In this document: in pieces, positions 6,900 to 14,983 of the stretch
How the letters are laid out: every line of letters begins with the position of its first letter
Position numbering within the stretch: position 1 is the first letter of the stretch
DNA from: Prevotella sp.
Lineage (GTDB): Bacteria; Bacteroidota; Bacteroidia; Bacteroidales; Bacteroidaceae
Assembly (NCBI GenBank): GCA_020026195.1
Contig: JAHHQW010000030.1
Span: 1-30,151 of the forward strand
Length of the DNA stretch: 30,151 nucleotides
Direction of reading: 5' to 3'
Program-made: the position numbers and the translations under genes
The notes under the pieces: generated by a model
The model's input: only the letters and a program-made list of their open reading frames with translations
The model's database searches: none
Told to the model about the DNA's origin: nothing

Positions 6900-7436
6900 T
6901 CAGACCAATAGTTCGTCTACCCTTACGTCGTTTTCTTCGCATGGTATGCTGTCTGCAATCTGAAACTTAAAGCATATACCGATTTTATGAGCATTAGGAA
7001 TCTTTTTAAGGAATCTGTCGTAATATCCCTTGCCACGTCCAAGACGGTTTCCAAGGGCATCGAACATCATTCCCGGAACTACCGCAACGTCTATCTCATC
7101 ATATTCGGTGAACAGTCTGCCTACGGGCTCCATTATGTCGTAAGCTCCCAGCTTAAGATCATTGTCATCGTTATACTCACGCAGTTCCATGTTCTCACTG
7201 TCAATCACAACGGGTAAAAGTATTTTCTTACCTTCTGCTGCCAGTTCTCTGATTACATCGTGTGTAAAGACCTCGTCGGGCAACGAATAATAAAGCATCA
7301 CAGTATCCGCTTTCTTAACGTAAGGGTTCTCTACAAGTCGCGCTATTGCATCATGTGACATATCCTTAAGTTGCTGACCTGTGTACTGCTTCTTCAGCTG
7401 ACGGACATCACTCCGCATCTTTTTCTTTTGTTCCAT
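6900..7436 (-). CDS. 5-formyltetrahydrofolate cyclo-ligase
   Basis: Cytoplasmic enzyme that uses ATP to convert 5-formyl-THF to 5,10-methenyl-THF, returning stored folate to one-carbon metabolism. The 178-residue length is normal for the family. The diagnostic C-terminal motif is present: Pro-Gly-Met-Met-Phe-Asp at 121-126 and the nucleotide-binding Gly-Arg-Gly-Lys-Gly-Tyr-Tyr-Asp at 133-140. The basic N-terminal Lys/Arg segment with a conserved-looking Arg-x8-10-Gln pattern also fits. The ATG at 7436 overlaps the S41 protease gene by 29 bases, so the two are translationally coupled. A second in-frame Met at codon 7 is an alternative start. It is the last gene of the four-gene operon. Confidence 0.92.
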   Translation of the reverse strand: MEQKKKMRSDVRQLKKQYTGQQLKDMSHDAIARLVENPYVKKADTVMLYYSLPDEVFTHDVIRELAAEGKKILLPVVIDSENMELREYNDDNDLKLGAYDIMEPVGRLFTEYDEIDVAVVPGMMFDALGNRLGRGKGYYDRFLKKIPNAHKIGICFKFQIADSIPCEENDVRVDELLV

Positions 7437-9069
7437 CTTTCTTTTCTACTGCCTTCGGAAATGCTTTTCCTTCTACCATGACTTTAACAGCCTCTGCCAT
7501 TACCTCATCATCCGAATTGAGATACTGTATCCACTTTTCTTCATCGAGCATAGTGTATATTATGCGGCTGTAAATGAATTTCTCAAGAAGTTTACGCGAC
7601 TTCTTAATCATGAGATTACGGCGGCGCAGTCCGTTCTTTTCGCCAAATACAACGAACTTATTAAGAAGTCCCTGCCGCTTCAGATAAACGAGCATTGAGT
7701 CTATGTCATTGTATTCAGAAAGCTTTGCACGATTATTATCGGTATAGTCGAAGCAGAACTGGAAAATAAGTCCGCTTGCAGCTGCCAGCTTATAATATGA
7801 CGTTACGTCTGTTGTATCTTCAGGTATGAAGATATCAGGAGTTATACCGCCACCGCCATATACCTCGCGCTTTTTGAGCGTGTAGTAAGCAGGACCTGTG
7901 TGATGTATACTGTCCTGAGAGAAGAACTCGCCATGTTTGTAACGGTCTATAAGGTCTTCCTCGTAGCTCTTATCGTTACCATCAACATACGGTTTCTGTA
8001 TACATCTGCCAGAAGGTGTGTAATAACGTGCCACTGTGAGTCGGATTAACGAGCCGTCGGAGAATCCTAACTGTTCCTGTACAAGTCCCTTTCCGAACGA
8101 GCGGCGTCCGATTACCGTACCACGGTCATTGTCCTGTATTGCTCCGGCAAAGATTTCAGCTGCCGAAGCAGAAGCCTCGTTAATGAGAACTACAAGCGGA
8201 ATATCGGAATAAGTACCTCGTCCGTCACTTCTGAATTCCTGACGCTTAGAGTGCAGACCCTCCGTATATACTATCAGACGGTCCTTAGGAAGGAACTCAT
8301 TTATCATATTTACAGCCTGCTGCAAATAACCACCCGTGTTATCGCGCAGATCGACTATAAGATTAGAGAATCCTTTCTGTGAGAGTTTTGCAAGTGCTAT
8401 CAGCATCTCAGCGTATGTTGTCTCGCCGAAGCTGCGAATCTTAATGTATCCGGTGTTCTCGTCGGCCATATAAGCAGCAACCACTGTCTTACGCGGAATA
8501 TCGCCTCGTGTCACAGTGAAACGCTTTATGGTCTTATCCTTACCATAACGTATTACGCCAAGTTTTACCTTAGTATCCTTCGGTCCCTTCAGACGGCGCA
8601 TGGCCTCTTCATTAACCACCTTCTTACCTACAAATGCAGAATCATCTATCTCTACAATCTTGTCGCCAGCCAGCAGTCCGGCTTTTTCAGCAGGAGAATT
8701 CTTCACGACATTCTGTACGCGCAACGTATCTTTACGTATCACGAACTCTATGCCCACACCTGAGAACGAGCCTTTAAGATCTTCTGTTGCAGCCTGCACT
8801 TCGTCGGCACTGATGTAAACCGAATGGGGGTCTAATTCGCTGAGAATCTGCGGTATTGCCTTAGTAACGAGCGAGTCGATATTAACGTTATCCACATATC
8901 TGTCGCTTATGATATGCAGAAGGTTTGTGAGACGGTTACCTCCTGTATTGATGATGTTAAGACGGTTACCAGAAAAATGATTTGCATAGAACGTACCCAG
9001 AAGGATACCGAACACTACGCACACCGCCATCATGATGGGAGAGAATCTGCTCTTATCTCTTTGTTTCAT
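7408..9069 (-). CDS. S41-family C-terminal processing peptidase (CtpA/Prc-like)
   Basis: Envelope serine protease of the tail-specific (CtpA/Prc) family, which trims or degrades periplasmic proteins. An N-terminal membrane anchor (about residues 11-30) is followed by an S41 N-terminal helical region. A PDZ domain spans about 95-180, with Gly-Leu-Leu-Ala-Gly-Asp at 131-136. The catalytic core spans 200-360. The Ser-Lys dyad is most likely Ser302 (Ala-Ser-Ala-Ser-Ala-Ala-Glu) and Lys327 (Ser-Phe-Gly-Lys-Gly), spaced by the usual 25 residues. A C-terminal extension of some 170 residues ends in a charged tail; this length (553) is typical of Bacteroidetes homologues. It overlaps dCMP deaminase by 17 bases and the cyclo-ligase by 29. 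Substrates are unknown. Confidence 0.92.
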   Translation of the reverse strand: MKQRDKSRFSPIMMAVCVVFGILLGTFYANHFSGNRLNIINTGGNRLTNLLHIISDRYVDNVNIDSLVTKAIPQILSELDPHSVYISADEVQAATEDLKGSFSGVGIEFVIRKDTLRVQNVVKNSPAEKAGLLAGDKIVEIDDSAFVGKKVVNEEAMRRLKGPKDTKVKLGVIRYGKDKTIKRFTVTRGDIPRKTVVAAYMADENTGYIKIRSFGETTYAEMLIALAKLSQKGFSNLIVDLRDNTGGYLQQAVNMINEFLPKDRLIVYTEGLHSKRQEFRSDGRGTYSDIPLVVLINEASASAAEIFAGAIQDNDRGTVIGRRSFGKGLVQEQLGFSDGSLIRLTVARYYTPSGRCIQKPYVDGNDKSYEEDLIDRYKHGEFFSQDSIHHTGPAYYTLKKREVYGGGGITPDIFIPEDTTDVTSYYKLAAASGLIFQFCFDYTDNNRAKLSEYNDIDSMLVYLKRQGLLNKFVVFGEKNGLRRRNLMIKKSRKLLEKFIYSRIIYTMLDEEKWIQYLNSDDEVMAEAVKVMVEGKAFPKAVEKKDGTKEKDAE

Positions 9070-9493
9070 CTTTGTCTAAATTAATATATAATATCTCTAT
9101 ACCCGCCTGATGCAACAGGTCGAGTCCGTCGGTGAGTCTGTATTTCTCACCATAAACAACACGCCTGATGCCAGCCTGTATTATCAGTTTGGCACATTCT
9201 ATACAAGGCGATGCCGTAACGTAAAGCGTTGCACCGTCACTGTTGTTGCTGCTGCGTGCAAGTTTGGTAATGGCATTTGCCTCGGCATGCAGCACATAAG
9301 GTTTGGTTACCCCGTTTTCATCTTCGCAGACATTTTCAAATCCACTGGGAGTTCCGTTGTACCCATCGCTTATAATCATATTGTCCTTAACAACTAATGC
9401 GCCCACCTTGCGGCGTGTACAGTAACTGTTCTCTGCCCATATACGTGCCATACGCAGATAACGGCAGTCGAGGACGTATTGCTTATCGTCCAT
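9053..9493 (-). CDS. Deoxycytidylate (dCMP) deaminase family protein
   Basis: Zinc-dependent cytoplasmic enzyme that deaminates dCMP to dUMP, feeding thymidylate synthesis. The 146-residue protein has the His-Ala-Glu motif at 69-71 (zinc ligand and proton shuttle) and Pro-Cys-Ile-Glu-Cys at 96-100 (the two other zinc ligands). The Asn-Gly-Thr-Pro-Ser-Gly stretch at 46-51 and the residues before the first motif also fit the dCMP deaminase/ComEB group rather than cytidine or tRNA deaminases. It follows the M3 peptidase gene by 11 bases and overlaps the S41 protease. The link to the flanking proteases is one of operon membership only; with the downstream cyclo-ligase it shares a role in one-carbon and thymidylate supply. 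Confidence 0.9.
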   Translation of the reverse strand: MDDKQYVLDCRYLRMARIWAENSYCTRRKVGALVVKDNMIISDGYNGTPSGFENVCEDENGVTKPYVLHAEANAITKLARSSNNSDGATLYVTASPCIECAKLIIQAGIRRVVYGEKYRLTDGLDLLHQAGIEILYINLDKDETKR

Positions 9494-9504
9494 ATTGAAT
9501 TGGT

Positions 9505-11559
9505 TTAATTAACTTTCTTTATTCCGTTGCGCTCGAGAAGTGCGTCTATGGTAGGTTCAGAACCCTTGAATCGCTTGTAAAGTGTCATCGGATGTTCTGT
9601 TCCGCCCTTAGAAAGGATGTTGTCTCTGAAACGCTGTGCTATCTCAGGATTGAAGATTCCGTACTTACGGAATACTCCGAAGGCATCGGCATCGAGAACT
9701 TCTGCCCACTTGTAGCTGTAATAGCCTGCTGCATATCCGCCAGACATTATATGGCCGAACTGTACTGTCATGCAGGTATCAGGCAGCTGACGTGTTACCA
9801 TGGCATCCTTCCATGCTTCCTTCTCAAACTTTATAATATCTTCGTCGAACTTATCTTTCTTTGTATAATATGCCATGTCGAGGAGTCCGAAACTTACCTG
9901 ACGCAGACATGAATATCCTGCAAGATAATTACGGCTTGCTACTATTCTTTCTAACAGTTCGTCGGGTATCGGCTCGCCTGTTTCATGGTGGCGTGCAAAT
10001 GTATTGAGGAAATCTTTCTCTATTGCATAGTTTTCCATGAACTGTGAAGGCAGTTCGACAAAATCCCACCATACGTTTGTTCCTGAAAGACTTTCAAAAC
10101 GTGTATTCGCAAACATTCCGTGAAGTGAGTGTCCGAATTCGTGAAGGAAGGTAGAGACTTCACCAAGTGTAAGCAGAGCCGGTTTGTCGGCAGTAGGCTT
10201 TGTAAGATTCATAACAATGCTTGCATGGGGACGAACATTCTCGCCCTTACGTGTAATCCACTGTCCCTGATACTCTGTCATCCATGCACCTCCGCTCTTT
10301 CCCTTACGGGGATGAAAGTCTGCATAAAGTACTGCAAGATATGAGCCGTCCTTGTCGAATACTTCATAAGCCTTGACATCAGGATGATATACGGGAATGT
10401 CTTTGTTCTCCTTGAATGTTATACCATAGAGTCTGGTTGCAAGACCGAACACTCCGTCAATTACTTTTGAGAGTTCGAAGTAAGGACGCAGCATCTCTGA
10501 ATCGATGTTGTATTTCTTCAGCTGTAGTTTGTGCGAATAATAGCTGAAATCCCATGGCATCAGTTCGAAGTCTTCGCCTTCCATCTCCTTTGCCATCTTT
10601 TCTATTTCTGCAACCTCCTTGACAGCCGTAGGCTTATAAGCTGTAATAAGGTCGTCAAACATCTTATAAACATTTTTCACGCTGGCAGCCATACGATGAC
10701 GCATTACGTAATCTGCATACGTATCGAATCCTAAAAGCTGTGCAATCTCCCTGCGTACGTTTATTATGTCCTTACATATCTGGAGGTTATTCTCCGTATT
10801 GTCGTGAGTACACTCCGTATTACGGGCCATATACATCTGCTTACGCAGTTCGCGGCGCGAAGAGTGTGTCATAAACGGACTGTAACTCGGCATATCAAGA
10901 GTAAACAGCCATCCGTCTTTACCTGCCTGCTTTGCCTCGTCGGCAGCCTGCTGACGTATGTTGTCGGGAATTCCGTCAAGATCAGCTTCGTCTGTTATGT
11001 GCAGTGTAAAAGCCTTGTTTTCTTTCAGAAGGTTCTGCGAGAACTGAAGACCAAGCATTGATGCCTTTTCAGAAAGTTCTCTTAGTCTGGCCTTGCCTTC
11101 TTCATCAAGAAGTGCACCATTGGTTACAAATCCCTCATGGCACTTTTCCAGAAGTGTTGACTCCTCCGGAGTTAGTTCTCTATGATGTTCGTATACGTAA
11201 TGTATTCTGTCAAAAAGCTTACGATTAAGAGTTACGTCATTAGAGTGCTTTGCAAGCATTGGCTGTATCTTCTGTGCAAGTGCATCCATTTCATCGTTTG
11301 TCTCAGCACTAAGCAGATTAAAGAATGCCGAAGATACCTTTGAAAGAAGATCATAATAGTCGTCACCTTTTGATTCATCCTTGTAAATTATAGTATTCTC
11401 AAAAGTTGGTGTCTCGGGATTATTGATAATTTTTTCTATTTCCTCATCTTCACGTTTTATTCCTTCTATGAAAGCTTCTTCATAGTGTTCCATCTTAATT
11501 TTATCAAAAGGAATAGTCTCGTGGGGAGTATCATATTTGTTAAAAAAGGGATTATTCAT
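9505..11559 (-). CDS. M3-family metallopeptidase (peptidyl-dipeptidase Dcp/oligopeptidase)
   Basis: Zinc peptidase of the thimet oligopeptidase family that breaks down short peptides. The 684-residue length is normal. The zinc-binding His-Glu-Phe-Gly-His is at 473-477, with the third ligand Glu expected about 25 residues on (Glu502, in the Asp-Phe-Val-Glu-Leu-Pro segment). The C-terminal substrate-binding region is Gly/Tyr-rich, around Gly-Gly-Tyr-Ala-Ala-Gly-Tyr-Tyr-Ser-Tyr. No signal peptide is seen, so the enzyme is cytoplasmic and probably recycles peptides. It is the first gene of the operon, with its own promoter at 11579. Dcp and oligopeptidase A cannot be told apart with certainty; the sequence reads closer to Dcp. 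Confidence 0.92.
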   Translation of the reverse strand: MNNPFFNKYDTPHETIPFDKIKMEHYEEAFIEGIKREDEEIEKIINNPETPTFENTIIYKDESKGDDYYDLLSKVSSAFFNLLSAETNDEMDALAQKIQPMLAKHSNDVTLNRKLFDRIHYVYEHHRELTPEESTLLEKCHEGFVTNGALLDEEGKARLRELSEKASMLGLQFSQNLLKENKAFTLHITDEADLDGIPDNIRQQAADEAKQAGKDGWLFTLDMPSYSPFMTHSSRRELRKQMYMARNTECTHDNTENNLQICKDIINVRREIAQLLGFDTYADYVMRHRMAASVKNVYKMFDDLITAYKPTAVKEVAEIEKMAKEMEGEDFELMPWDFSYYSHKLQLKKYNIDSEMLRPYFELSKVIDGVFGLATRLYGITFKENKDIPVYHPDVKAYEVFDKDGSYLAVLYADFHPRKGKSGGAWMTEYQGQWITRKGENVRPHASIVMNLTKPTADKPALLTLGEVSTFLHEFGHSLHGMFANTRFESLSGTNVWWDFVELPSQFMENYAIEKDFLNTFARHHETGEPIPDELLERIVASRNYLAGYSCLRQVSFGLLDMAYYTKKDKFDEDIIKFEKEAWKDAMVTRQLPDTCMTVQFGHIMSGGYAAGYYSYKWAEVLDADAFGVFRKYGIFNPEIAQRFRDNILSKGGTEHPMTLYKRFKGSEPTIDALLERNGIKKVN

Positions 11560-11578
11560 CTTTTCACATATTTTATTG

Positions 11579-11586
11579 CAAAGATA
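11579..11586 (-). promoter_or_regulatory. Promoter -7 element of the M3 peptidase operon
   Basis: TATCTTTG on the minus strand matches TAnnTTTG, 19 bases before the ATG of the peptidase. The -33 position has TATG, three of four matches, at a 21-base spacing. Confidence 0.6.
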
Positions 11587-11664
11587 ATGTAATAAATTGG
11601 ATTATAGCATAGTTTGCACACTATTTTGATACGTAAACATATATTCGCAAACTGGCTGAATAAA

Positions 11665-11745
11665 CAAAAAAAGAGTGTGATTAAACACATCTCCGCATTA
11701 GTACAAACTGTATTTCTGTAACGGTGATGTTTTTAATCACACTCT
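11665..11745 (-). terminator. Long intrinsic terminator behind rubredoxin
   Basis: AGAGTGTGATTAAA (minus strand, 11732-11745) pairs perfectly with TTTAATCACACTCT (11672-11685) over 14 bp. Five further inner pairs (ACATC/GATGT) follow, and a run of seven T comes after the stem. The loop is about 35 bases, larger than usual. Confidence 0.85.
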
Positions 11746-11764
11746 GATATATATTTTTCTCTTA

Positions 11765-11929
11765 TTATTCTTCGTAAACAGAGAAGTCTTCCTTACCTAC
11801 TCCGCATAACGGGCATACCCAGTCTGCCGGAATATCTTCAAATGCTGTACCAGGTGCTATACCACCATCTTCGTCTCCTACTGCGGGATCGTAAATGTAT
11901 CCGCATACATCGCAAATATATTTCTTCAT
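11765..11929 (-). CDS. Rubredoxin
   Basis: A 54-residue one-iron electron carrier. Two Cys-x2-Cys knuckles (Cys6 and Cys9, Cys40 and Cys43) supply the Fe(Cys)4 site. Tyr-Asp-Pro and the Gly-Thr-Ala-Phe-Glu-Asp-Ile-Pro-Ala-Asp-Trp-Val-Cys-Pro core are typical of the family. In anaerobes rubredoxin passes electrons to superoxide reductase, rubrerythrin or oxygen-detoxifying flavoproteins. Here it follows thioredoxin and superoxide dismutase, which supports an oxygen-defence role. A small hairpin at 11973 separates it from the dismutase gene, so it may be read partly by read-through or from an unseen promoter. It ends at the strong terminator at 11665-11745. Confidence 0.97.
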   Translation of the reverse strand: MKKYICDVCGYIYDPAVGDEDGGIAPGTAFEDIPADWVCPLCGVGKEDFSVYEE

Positions 11930-11967
11930 AATGTTTTCTGTTTAAATTGTTTGTAAATTATTCTTTT

Positions 11968-11991
11968 AAAAGCCCCGCTTAAAAAGCAGGG
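11968..11991 (-). terminator. Short hairpin between superoxide dismutase and rubredoxin genes
   Basis: CCCTGCTT (11984-11991) pairs with AAGCGGGG (11973-11980) over 8 bp with one U-G pair and a 3-base loop. CTTTT follows. It stands 33 bases after the dismutase stop and may attenuate rather than end transcription. Confidence 0.6.
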
Positions 11992-12023
11992 TCTTTAATT
12001 GTCCGTAACTAATGTTTTTGTGC

Positions 12024-12608
12024 TTATTTATTGTTCAACCTTTCTTCGACAACGTCCCAGTTTATGATATTCCATATCTTTTCGAGATAAGTAGGACGTG
12101 CATTTCTATAATCAATGTAATATGCATGTTCCCATACGTCTATGGTAAGGAGCGGACGCAGTCCTTCTGTCATTGGATTACCTGCATTTCCTGTACTCAC
12201 AACCTTAAGCTTGCCATCTTTATCGGCTACAAGCCATGCCCATCCTGAACCAAACTGTGTCGCTGCAACTTTGGTCATCTGCTCTTTAAATGCATCTACT
12301 GAACCAAAATTTTCTTCAAGCACCTTTTTCAATGCTTCACTCATCTTTGACTTGTCAGCAGGAGTAAGTCCCTTAAAGTAAAAATCATGATTCTCAGCCT
12401 GTGCTGCATTATTAAAGATGCCTCCTTCTGACGAAAGAATTATGTCTTTTAAAGACATTTCCTCATATTTTGTTCCTGCAATAAGATTATTCAGATTGTT
12501 TACATACGATGCAAAATGCTTGCCATAATGAAAATTTAATGTTTCGCTGCTGATATATGGTTCTAATGCCGTTACAGCATACGGGAGTTCCGGAAATAAA
12601 TGTTTCAT
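12024..12608 (-). CDS. Iron/manganese superoxide dismutase
   Basis: Cytoplasmic enzyme that converts superoxide to oxygen and hydrogen peroxide. The 194-residue length is normal. All four metal ligands are visible: His27, His74, Asp157 and His161 (Asp-Val-Trp-Glu-His). Gln70, in the Asn-Asn-Ala-Ala-Gln segment, is where Fe-type enzymes carry the active-site glutamine. Bacteroides relatives are often cambialistic, using either metal. The residues just before His74 (Ala-Glu-Asn) depart from the more common Val-Trp-Asn. It lies 24 bases downstream of the thioredoxin gene and is likely transcribed with it from the promoter at 12990. Confidence 0.95.
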   Translation of the reverse strand: MKHLFPELPYAVTALEPYISSETLNFHYGKHFASYVNNLNNLIAGTKYEEMSLKDIILSSEGGIFNNAAQAENHDFYFKGLTPADKSKMSEALKKVLEENFGSVDAFKEQMTKVAATQFGSGWAWLVADKDGKLKVVSTGNAGNPMTEGLRPLLTIDVWEHAYYIDYRNARPTYLEKIWNIINWDVVEERLNNK

Positions 12609-12632
12609 AATGCTTTGTGTTTTAAAATGTTA

Positions 12633-12944
12633 TTAAAAATTATTTATCTTATCCTGTAGTTCCGACTTCATTCTAAGTCCTACACTACGTTCAACAAGTC
12701 TGCCGTCTTTGAAAAACAATAATGTCGGTATACTACGAACATCATATTCTACTGCAAGTTCGCGCTGTTCGTCTACATTACATTTACCAATTACAACTCT
12801 TCCTTCGTATTCTGACGCCAACTCTTCAATTGTAGAAACAAGTTTTCTACATGGTGCACACCATGGTGCCCAGAAATCAACTACCAGCGGAAGATTACCG
12901 CTCAAATAGTCTTTTATGTTATCTTTCGTTATGTTGATTTCCAT
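12633..12944 (-). CDS. Thioredoxin
   Basis: A 103-residue cytoplasmic dithiol-disulfide oxidoreductase. The active site Trp-Cys-Ala-Pro-Cys is at 28-32; the central Ala-Pro differs from the classic Gly-Pro. The cis-proline is Pro73 in Ser-Ile-Pro-Thr. No signal peptide is present. It is the first gene of the thioredoxin-dismutase transcript and has a consensus promoter. Thioredoxin is a main peroxide and disulfide defence in Bacteroides, which lack glutathione. The Ala-Pro dipeptide should shift the redox potential somewhat; that is inference. Confidence 0.95.
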   Translation of the reverse strand: MEINITKDNIKDYLSGNLPLVVDFWAPWCAPCRKLVSTIEELASEYEGRVVIGKCNVDEQRELAVEYDVRSIPTLLFFKDGRLVERSVGLRMKSELQDKINNF

Positions 12945-12989
12945 ATTCTTTTATCCTTTTACTATTAATACTATTATTTCTATCTGTTG

Positions 12990-13020
12990 CAAAGATAGTA
13001 ATAATAATGATACATGCAAA
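12990..13020 (-). promoter_or_regulatory. Consensus promoter of the thioredoxin-dismutase operon
   Basis: On the minus strand TTTG (13017-13020), a 19-base spacer and TATCTTTG (12990-12997) match both halves. The expected start is near 12983, which gives a leader of about 40 bases. No OxyR-like dyad is recognised beside it. Confidence 0.75.
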
Positions 13021-13123
13021 TATTTTAGGTATAAAATATTGTAATAATTACAAACTTGTATTTACAGATTCAATCTAAAACTTCGTAAACTCACTTTACT
13101 GTGTCATAATTTAACATATACAT

Positions 13124-13158
13124 AAAAAAAGTGGCTCTGTATAATAATCAGAGCCACT
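13124..13158 (-). terminator. Intrinsic terminator of the yceD-to-der operon
   Basis: AGTGGCTCTG (minus, 13149-13158) pairs perfectly with CAGAGCCACT (13130-13139) over 10 bp with a 9-base loop. A run of seven T follows. It lies 21 bases after the lipoprotein stop. Confidence 0.9.
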
Positions 13159-13179
13159 TAACTTTGTTATATATTTTCT

Positions 13180-13581
13180 TTATTTCATCATCCACTTTTC
13201 GTTTTCCTTTATCATAGGAACCACGACCCTTTCTTGCGTGCTGTCACCATAATTCAATGTAAGATATACATCTACGACATTATTCAGAGAATCTTCTGAT
13301 GCCGAAGAGACTTCTACGCTTTTTATTCCTCCATGACGCTCGTTCTGAACATCTATGAAATCACATGCGTTACTGTCAAGGGCTGCACGATAATCTGGTG
13401 GCAGACTGTCATTCCCTACAAACGAGCTGACGAACTCGACATTATTTCCTTCTATAAGATAGGTATAATACCGCTTTACTGCTTCTGAAGCAGCTGTACA
13501 GTTCAAATTCTCAACCTCACGATTTTCGCAAGAGAGCAAAATAATGGCTGCCGCTGATATAAGATAACTTCTGAGTGCCAT
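13180..13581 (-). CDS. Small lipoprotein, possibly of the DUF4878/NTF2-like type
   Basis: A 133-residue protein with a lipoprotein signal: a short hydrophobic run ending in Leu-Leu-Ser-Cys at 15-18, so the mature protein begins at Cys18 and is anchored in the envelope. After it comes a helix carrying Ala-Val-Lys-Arg-Tyr-Tyr and Leu-Ile-Glu-Gly-Asn, then beta-rich segments ending in Trp-Met-Met-Lys. This order resembles the small NTF2-like fold of DUF4878 lipoproteins. No catalytic motif is seen. It is the last gene of the operon, 7 bases after der. The function is unknown. Confidence 0.7.
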   Translation of the reverse strand: MALRSYLISAAAIILLSCENREVENLNCTAASEAVKRYYTYLIEGNNVEFVSSFVGNDSLPPDYRAALDSNACDFIDVQNERHGGIKSVEVSSASEDSLNNVVDVYLTLNYGDSTQERVVVPMIKENEKWMMK

Positions 13582-13588
13582 TTAAATA

Positions 13589-14902
13589 TTATTTCTGTCG
13601 TATAAAGATATTTATTGGAGAACCTGTAAGATTCCAATTTTCCCTGATCTTATTTTCGAGGAATCTCTTATAGTTATCTTTTATGTACTGAGGCAGATTG
13701 GCAAAGAACAGGAACGAAGGTATCTGTGTATTGGGCAGCTGAGAACAGTACTTTATCTTGATGTATTTTCCCTTTATTGATGCAGGAGGGAAAGCCTCTA
13801 TTATAGGCAGCATCACTTCGTTGAGTTTACTTGTTCCTATTCGGAGCTTACGTGAAATGTATGCTTCCTTAGCATATTCCAAGACCTTAAAAATACGCTG
13901 CTTAGTTAAAGCAGACGCAAAGACTATCTGGAAATCTGTAAACGGAGACATACGCTGACGTATCGCATCTTCGAAGAATTTTATCGCCTTAACACTCTTA
14001 TCTTCAACCAAGTCCCATTTATTGACTACTACGACAAGCGACTTGTTGTTCTTCTGCACAAGCTGGAATATATTCATATCCTGCGATTCGATTCCTCTTG
14101 TAGCATCTATCATGAGAATACATACATCAGAGTTTTCGATTGCTCGGATAGAACGCATTACAGAATAGAATTCCAAATCTTCGGTTACCTTATTCTTACG
14201 ACGAATACCAGCCGTATCAACAAGATAGAAGTCGAAACCAAACTTATCGTAACGTGTGAATATACTGTCGCGTGTAGTGCCGGCAATGTCTGTAACTATA
14301 TGTCTGTCTTCACCTATAAAGGCATTAATAATACTGCTCTTACCTACATTAGGACGACCTACGACTGCAAAACGAGGAATACCATCTTCAAGAAGTTCTT
14401 CTGTCTTCTCTGGAAGTTTTGATATAACAAGATCCAAAAGATCTCCTGTTCCGCTGCCTGTCATTGCACTGATACAAAAGGGATCTCCCAAACCAAGGGA
14501 ATAAAAATCTACAGCATCATACTGCTGTTCGTTATTATCAGTTTTATTGGCTACAAGTATTACCGGCATATTGGCACGACGTATAATTGCTGCTACGTCC
14601 TGATCAAGATCGGTTACACCTGTGTTTACGTCAACGAGAAATAATACGAGATCTGCTTCCTGTGTTGCAGTAATTACCTGTTTACGTATTTCTTCTTCGA
14701 AGATATCATCAGAATTCACTACCCATCCGCCTGTGTCAACAACCGAGAATTCTTTTCCCGACCATTCGCACTTGCCGTACTGGCGGTCACGTGTGGTACC
14801 AGCCTCGCTGCTTACAATGGCATGACGAGTCTTCGTTAGTCGATTAAATAATGTAGACTTTCCAACATTGGGACGTCCTACTATTGCTACTAAATTTGCC
14901 AT
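13589..14902 (-). CDS. der: Ribosome biogenesis GTPase Der (EngA)
   Basis: Essential GTPase with two tandem G domains that acts in 50S ribosomal subunit maturation. First domain: P-loop Gly-Arg-Pro-Asn-Val-Gly-Lys-Ser-Thr at 9-17, Asp-Thr-Gly-Gly at 56-59, Asn-Lys-Thr-Asp at 119-122. Second domain: P-loop at 182-190, Asp-Thr-Ala-Gly at 229-232, Asn-Lys-Trp-Asp at 294-297. The KH-like domain fills about 350-437. The length of 437 is typical. It lies downstream of era with an 81-base gap that holds a GC-rich hairpin, and upstream of the small lipoprotein gene. Confidence 0.97.
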   Translation of the reverse strand: MANLVAIVGRPNVGKSTLFNRLTKTRHAIVSSEAGTTRDRQYGKCEWSGKEFSVVDTGGWVVNSDDIFEEEIRKQVITATQEADLVLFLVDVNTGVTDLDQDVAAIIRRANMPVILVANKTDNNEQQYDAVDFYSLGLGDPFCISAMTGSGTGDLLDLVISKLPEKTEELLEDGIPRFAVVGRPNVGKSSIINAFIGEDRHIVTDIAGTTRDSIFTRYDKFGFDFYLVDTAGIRRKNKVTEDLEFYSVMRSIRAIENSDVCILMIDATRGIESQDMNIFQLVQKNNKSLVVVVNKWDLVEDKSVKAIKFFEDAIRQRMSPFTDFQIVFASALTKQRIFKVLEYAKEAYISRKLRIGTSKLNEVMLPIIEAFPPASIKGKYIKIKYCSQLPNTQIPSFLFFANLPQYIKDNYKRFLENKIRENWNLTGSPINIFIRQK

Positions 14903-14939
14903 ACGTTTTTTCTTTTTATATTATTGTTATAGTGCCCGG

Positions 14940-14951
14940 CGCCTCTCGGCG
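14940..14951 (-). promoter_or_regulatory. GC-rich tetraloop hairpin between era and der
   Basis: On the minus strand CGCC-GAGA-GGCG forms a compact 4-bp stem with a GNRA loop. The perfect palindrome CGTTATAACG overlaps its upstream side (14950-14959), and CTCG/CGAG pairing is a competing fold. It lacks a U run, so it may be an RNA processing or attenuation element. Confidence 0.35.
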
Positions 14952-14983
14952 TTATAACGAGCTTTATTATTATGTTCTTAAGA

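Noticed and set aside
6742..6963. 73-codon plus-strand frame
   Set aside because: It crosses the minus-strand terminator and the 3' end of the cyclo-ligase gene, and shows no coding character.
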